Source: Pseudomonadota bacterium
Lineage (GTDB): Bacteria > Pseudomonadota > Gammaproteobacteria > Burkholderiales > Burkholderiaceae_C
Assembly (NCBI GenBank): GCA_023410975.1
Contig: JAEYPG010000227.1
Location: forward strand, 1 to 9,648
Reading direction: 5' to 3'
DNA length: 9,648 bases
The translations under genes and the position numbers were made by a program. Positions 6,267 to 9,648 of this stretch are shown here, piece after piece. The stretch's first letter is position 1; every line of letters begins with the position of its first letter. Below the pieces are notes generated by a model. That model saw nothing but the letters and a program-made list of their open reading frames with translations. It was not told where the DNA came from and did no database searches.

Positions 6267-6272
6267 TAAAAT
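6267..6272 (+). promoter_or_regulatory. Candidate -10 box for an ileS leader transcript
   Basis: TAAAAT (5 of 6 matches to TATAAT) lies 35 bases after the ribF stop and is followed by CAGGGG and an ATG at 6279. No consensus -35 is visible; instead an inverted repeat GGGCCG (6244-6249) / CGGCCC (6261-6266) abuts the box. If used, it gives ileS its own promoter besides read-through from ribF. Confidence 0.45.
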
Positions 6273-6278
6273 CAGGGG

Positions 6279-6374
6279 ATGCCCTCTTGCCTCTTCCTGA
6301 CGCCGCTGCGCCGCTGGCATGCCTGCACCCGGCGCCAGGCCACGCGCGATCGAATTCAAAGCTCGGCCGCTTGA
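6279..6374 (+). CDS. Putative 31-codon leader ORF upstream of ileS
   Basis: A small ORF begins six bases after a TAAAAT box and ends with TGA at 6372-6374, encoding MPSCLFLTPLRRWHACTRRQ and a further 11 residues ending in SSAA. It is in the same frame as ileS but separated from it by the stop. I do not recognise the peptide. It has a single isoleucine codon, ATT at codon 26, in a short cluster of codons unusual for this DNA (CGA ATT CAA). Eight bases after its stop comes an 11-bp hairpin. The arrangement resembles a leader peptide, but a short ORF of this size can arise by chance, and one Ile codon is weak evidence of a charging sensor. Two other open frames, ending at 6475 and 6504, cross the same stretch. 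Confidence 0.3.
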   Translation: MPSCLFLTPLRRWHACTRRQATRDRIQSSAA

Positions 6375-6381
6375 CGCGTGC

Positions 6382-6409
6382 CGGGCGGCTGCGCCGAAGC
6401 GGCCGCCCG
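6382..6409 (+). other. Strong 11-bp hairpin in the ileS leader
   Basis: The arms 6382-6392 and 6399-6409 pair at every position (ten Watson-Crick pairs, mostly G-C, plus one G-U) around the loop GCCGAA. It starts 8 bases after the stop of the small leader ORF. It is followed by a pyrimidine-rich, G-poor run (about 6419-6434, mostly C and T) rather than a T-tract, so it is not a classical intrinsic terminator; a Rho-linked attenuator or RNA-stability element is possible. Confidence 0.5.
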
Positions 6410-6443
6410 CGCTCCGCGCCTCCTTCCCCTCCCCGACCGAGCC

Positions 6444-6462
6444 GCGGCGGCACTGCCGCCGC
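6444..6462 (+). other. Second hairpin in the ileS leader
   Basis: GCGGCGGC (6444-6451), loop ACT, and GCCGCCGC (6455-6462) form a perfect 8-bp stem, 38 bases before the ileS ATG. GC-rich DNA produces such dyads easily, but two strong hairpins in the same 268-base leader is notable. Confidence 0.45.
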
Positions 6463-6500
6463 CCACAACCCCTAGCGCCGGCCGCGACGGCGCCACCGCC

Positions 6501-9353
6501 ATGAACGACTCCACCGCTGCTGCCACCGACTACCGCGCCACCCTCAACCTGCCCGACACGTCCTTCCCCATGCGCGGCGACCTGCCCAAGCGCGAGCCGG
6601 GCTGGGTCCAGTCCTGGGAGAGCCAGGGCATCTACAAGCGGCTGCGCGAGGCGCGCTGCGGCGCCCCGCGCTTCGTGCTGCACGACGGCCCGCCCTACGC
6701 CAACGGCAAGCTGCACATCGGGCACGCGGTCAACAAGATCCTCAAGGACATGATCGTCAAGTCGAAGCAGCTCGCCGGCTTCGACGCGCTGTACGTCCCC
6801 GGCTGGGACTGCCACGGCCTGCCCATCGAGAACCAGATCGAGAAGACCCACGGCCGCGGCCTGCCGCGCGACGAGGTGCAGGCCAAGAGCCGCGCCTACG
6901 CCGGCGAGCAGATCGCGCAGCAGATGGCCGACTTCAAGCGCCTGGGCGTGATCGGCGACTGGGAGCACCCCTACCGCACCATGGACCGCGGCAACGAGGC
7001 CGGCGAGATCCGCGTGCTGGGCAAGCTCATGGAGCGCGGCTACGTCTACCGCGGCCTCAAGCCCGTGTACTGGTGCTTCGACTGCGGCAGCTCGCTGGCC
7101 GAGTTCGAGATCGAGTACGCCGACAAGACCTCGTCCACCATCGACGTGGCCTTCAAGGCCGCCGACCCGGGCAAGCTCGCCGCCGCCTTCGGCCTCTCGG
7201 ACCCCGACCTGCCCGCGCTGGAGCAGGACGCCTTCATCGTCATCTGGACCACCACGCCCTGGACGATCCCCGCCAACCAGGCGCTGAACCTCAACCCCGA
7301 GCTGCCCTACGCGCTGGTGCGCACGCCGCGCGGGCTGCTGATCCTGGCCGAGGCACTGGTGGAGAAGTGCCTGGCGCGCTACGGCCTGGAAGGCGAGGTC
7401 GTCGCCACCACCGCCGGCAAGAACCTGGCGGGCCTGCAGTTCCACCACCCCTTCGCGGACGTGGACCCGGGCTACGCGCGGCTGTCCACCGTGCTGCTGG
7501 CCGACTACGCCACCGCCGAGGACGGCACCGGCATCGTGCACTCCGCGCCGGCCTATGGCGTGGACGACTTCAACTCCTGCCTCGCGCACGGGATGAAGTC
7601 CACCGACATCATCAACCCCGTGCAGGGCAACGGCGTGTACGCCGCGGACCTGCCGCTGTTCGGCGGCCAGTTCATCTGGAAGGCCAACCCCCACATCGTC
7701 CAGGCGCTGCAGGACGCCGGCCGCCTGATGGCCACCTCGCAGCTGCCGCACAGCTACCCGCACTGCTGGCGCCACAAGACGCCGGTGATCTACCGCGCCG
7801 CGGCGCAGTGGTTCGTGCGCATGGACGAGGGCGAAGGCGTGTGCACCGTCAGCAAGGCGCCGGGCACGCTGCGCGAGACGGCGCTGGCGGCCATCGACGC
7901 CACCAGCTTCTACCCCGAGAACGGCCGCGCGCGGCTGCGCGACATGATCGCCAACCGCCCCGACTGGTGCATCAGCCGCCAGCGCAGCTGGGGCGTGCCG
8001 CTGCCCTTCTTCCTGCACAAGGTCACCGGCGAGCTGCACCCGCGCACGCTCGAGTTCGTGGAGCGCGCGGCGCAGCTGGTGGAGGCCGGCAACATCGAGG
8101 CGTGGAGCAAGCTCGACCCGGCCGAGTGGCTGGGCGCCGAGGCCGAGGAGTACGCCAAGAGCACCGACATCCTGGACGTGTGGTTCGACTCGGGCTCGAC
8201 CTTCTTCCACGTGCTGCGCGGCAGCCACGCCGGCCAGTGCCACGCCAGCGGCCCCGAGGCCGACCTGTACCTGGAAGGCCATGACCAGCACCGCGGCTGG
8301 TTCCACAGCTCGCTGCTGATCGCCTGCGCGCTGGAGGGCCGCGCGCCCTACAAGGGGCTGCTCACGCACGGCTTCGCCACCGACGGCCAGGGCCGCAAGA
8401 TGTCCAAGAGCCTGGGCAACATCGTCGAGCCGCAGTCGGTGAGCAACAAGCTCGGCGCCGAGATCATCCGGCTGTGGTGCGCCTCCACCGACTACTCGGG
8501 CGACCTCAACATCGACGACAAGATCCTCGCGCGCGTGGTCGATGCCTACCGCCGCATCCGCAACACGCTGCGCTTCCTGCTGGCCAACGTCTCGGACTTC
8601 GACCCCAAGGCGGACGCGGTGCCGCTGGAGGAGCTGCTGGAGGTGGACCGCTACGCCCTCTCCCGCGCCTCGCAGCTGCAGGCCGACATCCTGGCGCACT
8701 ACGACCGCTACGAGTTCCACCCGGTGGTCTCCAAGCTGCAGGTCTACTGCTCGGAGGACCTGGGCGCCTTCTACCTGGACGTGCTCAAAGACCGGCTCTA
8801 CACCACCGCGCCCAAGTCGCACGCGCGGCGCAGCGCGCAGACCGCGCTGTGGCACATCACGCAGGCCATGCTGCGCTGGATGGCGCCGTTCCTGAGCTTC
8901 ACGGCCGAGGAGGCCTGGAAGGTCTTCGACGGCGGCCAGACCATCTTCACGGAGACCTACTGGCCCTTCACCCAGGCCAACGAGGCGCTGCTGGCGCGCT
9001 GGGAGCGCGTGCACGAGATCCGCGACGCGGTGAACAAGGCCATCGAGGCGGTGCGCAGCGCCGGCGGCGTGGGCTCCTCGCTGCAGGCCAACGTGAGGCT
9101 CACCGTCAACGAGGAGGACTTCGGGCTGCTGTCCTCGCTGGGCGAGGACCTGAAGTTCGTGCTGATCGTGTCGGTGGTGGAGCTGGTGCGCGGCGAGGAG
9201 CTGGCCATCGAGGTCACGCCGTCGAGCGACACCAAGTGCGAGCGCTGCTGGCACTGGCGCGCGGACGTGGGCGCCGACGCGGCACACCCGACGCTGTGCG
9301 GCCGCTGCGTGAGCAACCTCTTCGGCGCGGGCGAGCCGCGCACGGTGGCCTGA
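6501..9353 (+). CDS. ileS: Isoleucyl-tRNA synthetase
   Basis: A 950-residue cytoplasmic class I synthetase that charges tRNA-Ile and edits misactivated valine. PPYANGKLHIGH (64-75) contains the HIGH motif for ATP binding, and GWDCHGLPIE follows. The CP1 editing domain shows TTTPWTIPAN (250-259) and GTGIVHSAPAYGVDDF (342-357) with the editing Asp pair 355-356. DVWFDSGS precedes the KMSKS loop at 633-637. The C-terminus has a zinc site, Cys913, Cys916, Cys933 and Cys936 (CxxC pairs), as in E. coli-type enzymes (about 938 residues). The ATG at 6501 is chosen because MNDSTAAATDYRATLNLP matches the usual start; the frame stays open 41 codons further upstream, but through hairpin DNA. No Shine-Dalgarno is visible; a short frame ending at 6504 overlaps the start as ATGA and could couple translation. 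lspA follows after 2 bases. Confidence 0.98.
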   Translation: MNDSTAAATDYRATLNLPDTSFPMRGDLPKREPGWVQSWESQGIYKRLREARCGAPRFVLHDGPPYANGKLHIGHAVNKILKDMIVKSKQLAGFDALYVPGWDCHGLPIENQIEKTHGRGLPRDEVQAKSRAYAGEQIAQQMADFKRLGVIGDWEHPYRTMDRGNEAGEIRVLGKLMERGYVYRGLKPVYWCFDCGSSLAEFEIEYADKTSSTIDVAFKAADPGKLAAAFGLSDPDLPALEQDAFIVIWTTTPWTIPANQALNLNPELPYALVRTPRGLLILAEALVEKCLARYGLEGEVVATTAGKNLAGLQFHHPFADVDPGYARLSTVLLADYATAEDGTGIVHSAPAYGVDDFNSCLAHGMKSTDIINPVQGNGVYAADLPLFGGQFIWKANPHIVQALQDAGRLMATSQLPHSYPHCWRHKTPVIYRAAAQWFVRMDEGEGVCTVSKAPGTLRETALAAIDATSFYPENGRARLRDMIANRPDWCISRQRSWGVPLPFFLHKVTGELHPRTLEFVERAAQLVEAGNIEAWSKLDPAEWLGAEAEEYAKSTDILDVWFDSGSTFFHVLRGSHAGQCHASGPEADLYLEGHDQHRGWFHSSLLIACALEGRAPYKGLLTHGFATDGQGRKMSKSLGNIVEPQSVSNKLGAEIIRLWCASTDYSGDLNIDDKILARVVDAYRRIRNTLRFLLANVSDFDPKADAVPLEELLEVDRYALSRASQLQADILAHYDRYEFHPVVSKLQVYCSEDLGAFYLDVLKDRLYTTAPKSHARRSAQTALWHITQAMLRWMAPFLSFTAEEAWKVFDGGQTIFTETYWPFTQANEALLARWERVHEIRDAVNKAIEAVRSAGGVGSSLQANVRLTVNEEDFGLLSSLGEDLKFVLIVSVVELVRGEELAIEVTPSSDTKCERCWHWRADVGADAAHPTLCGRCVSNLFGAGEPRTVA

Positions 9354-9355
9354 GC

Positions 9356-9648
9356 ATGGCGGGCGGCAAGGCAAGCGTGAAGCCGGTCAAGCCTGCCAGG
9401 CAGCCCGCGGCGGCGGGCGCCTCCTCCAGGGCGCCCTCGCTGCTGCTGTGGCTGGGGCTGGCGGTGCTGGTGATCGTGCTGGACCAGTTCAGCAAGACGC
9501 TGATCCTGGGCTGGTTCCAATATGGCGAGGGGCGCGAGATCACGAGCTTCTTCAACCTCGTGCGCGCGCACAACACGGGCGCGGCCTTCTCGTTCCTGGC
9601 CAACGCCGGGGGCTGGCAGCGCTGGTTCTTCACCGGGCTGGGCGTGGT
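9356..9648 (+). CDS. lspA: Lipoprotein signal peptidase (N-terminal part, cut by window edge)
   Basis: The first 97 codons of the inner-membrane aspartyl protease that removes signal peptides from diacylated prolipoproteins. A Lys/Pro/Ala-rich cytoplasmic tail (residues 1-28) precedes the first membrane helix (about 29-43). The family motifs LDQFSK (42-47), FFNLVRAHNTGAAFSF (65-80) and the start of the second helix (about 90 onward) are present; both catalytic aspartates lie beyond the right edge. The ATG is 2 bases after the ileS stop, with a weak GGTGG seven bases upstream, so it is co-transcribed and probably coupled with ileS, as in the conserved ribF-ileS-lspA cluster. The basic N-terminal extension is longer than in E. 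coli LspA, which begins almost at its first helix. Confidence 0.95.
   Translation, partial: MAGGKASVKPVKPARQPAAAGASSRAPSLLLWLGLAVLVIVLDQFSKTLILGWFQYGEGREITSFFNLVRAHNTGAAFSFLANAGGWQRWFFTGLGV

Noticed and set aside
7524..7571. IleS editing-domain motif reads APAYGVDDF rather than the APGHG form of E. coli.
   Set aside because: From memory this form is usual in betaproteobacterial IleS, and the editing aspartates are present, so it is lineage variation rather than a defect.
5973..9374. A 1133-codon open frame on the minus strand opposite ileS.
   Set aside because: It is antisense to an unmistakable ileS, has His/Ala/Gln/Arg-rich low-complexity content with no domain, and is the expected mirror of strong GC third-position bias.
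1..9648. Searches by eye for tRNA or rRNA genes, CRISPR repeats, insertion sequences, toxin-antitoxin pairs and phage genes.
   Set aside because: Nothing with supporting sequence was found; the window is almost fully occupied by conventional chromosomal genes.

Overview
The window looks like chromosomal DNA of a high-GC betaproteobacterium, most likely order Burkholderiales, family Comamonadaceae (Acidovorax-like). This is an inference from three things: very strong GC bias at third codon positions, the style of the RibF, IleS and LspA proteins, and the conserved ribF-ileS-lspA gene order. No database search was possible. I see no rRNA, tRNA, CRISPR array, insertion sequence or phage gene.

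Layout, left to right. (1) Positions 1-955, minus strand: the start of an ABC transporter ATPase (cut by the window edge) overlapped by 4 bases with its permease, which is of the tungstate TupB type. (2) 956-1087: a divergent intergenic region. (3) 1088-1795, plus strand: an RsuA-type 16S rRNA pseudouridine synthase. It ends tail-to-tail, 15 bases from the next gene. (4) 1811-3893, minus strand: a secreted S1/P1-type zinc nuclease, preceded by a lipoprotein of the purine nucleoside permease (NUP) family. Together they look like a cell-envelope set for breaking down nucleic acid and handling nucleosides. (5) 3942-5141, minus strand: a major facilitator transporter of unknown substrate, 48-66 bases upstream of the NUP gene. 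(6) 5142-5269: a divergent promoter region. (7) 5270-9648, plus strand: ribF, then a 268-base leader with a small ORF and two strong hairpins, then ileS, then lspA (cut by the right edge).

The core genes (rsuA, ribF, ileS, lspA) are housekeeping genes for rRNA modification, flavin cofactors, isoleucyl-tRNA and lipoprotein processing. LspA would be expected to process the NUP lipoprotein after lipidation. The left ABC genes probably import an oxyanion for molybdo/tungsto-enzymes, but the substrate-binding protein is not in view.

The parts most worth a second look are the ileS leader (-10 box, 31-codon leaderless-type ORF, 11-bp hairpin, C-rich run, 8-bp hairpin, no Shine-Dalgarno), the nuclease/NUP pair with an AT-rich perfect dyad upstream, and the repeated '-10 box, 6 or 7 bases, ATG' arrangement that suggests leaderless transcripts. 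I found no clear evidence of an entirely new multi-gene system; most of the window is ordinary chromosome.
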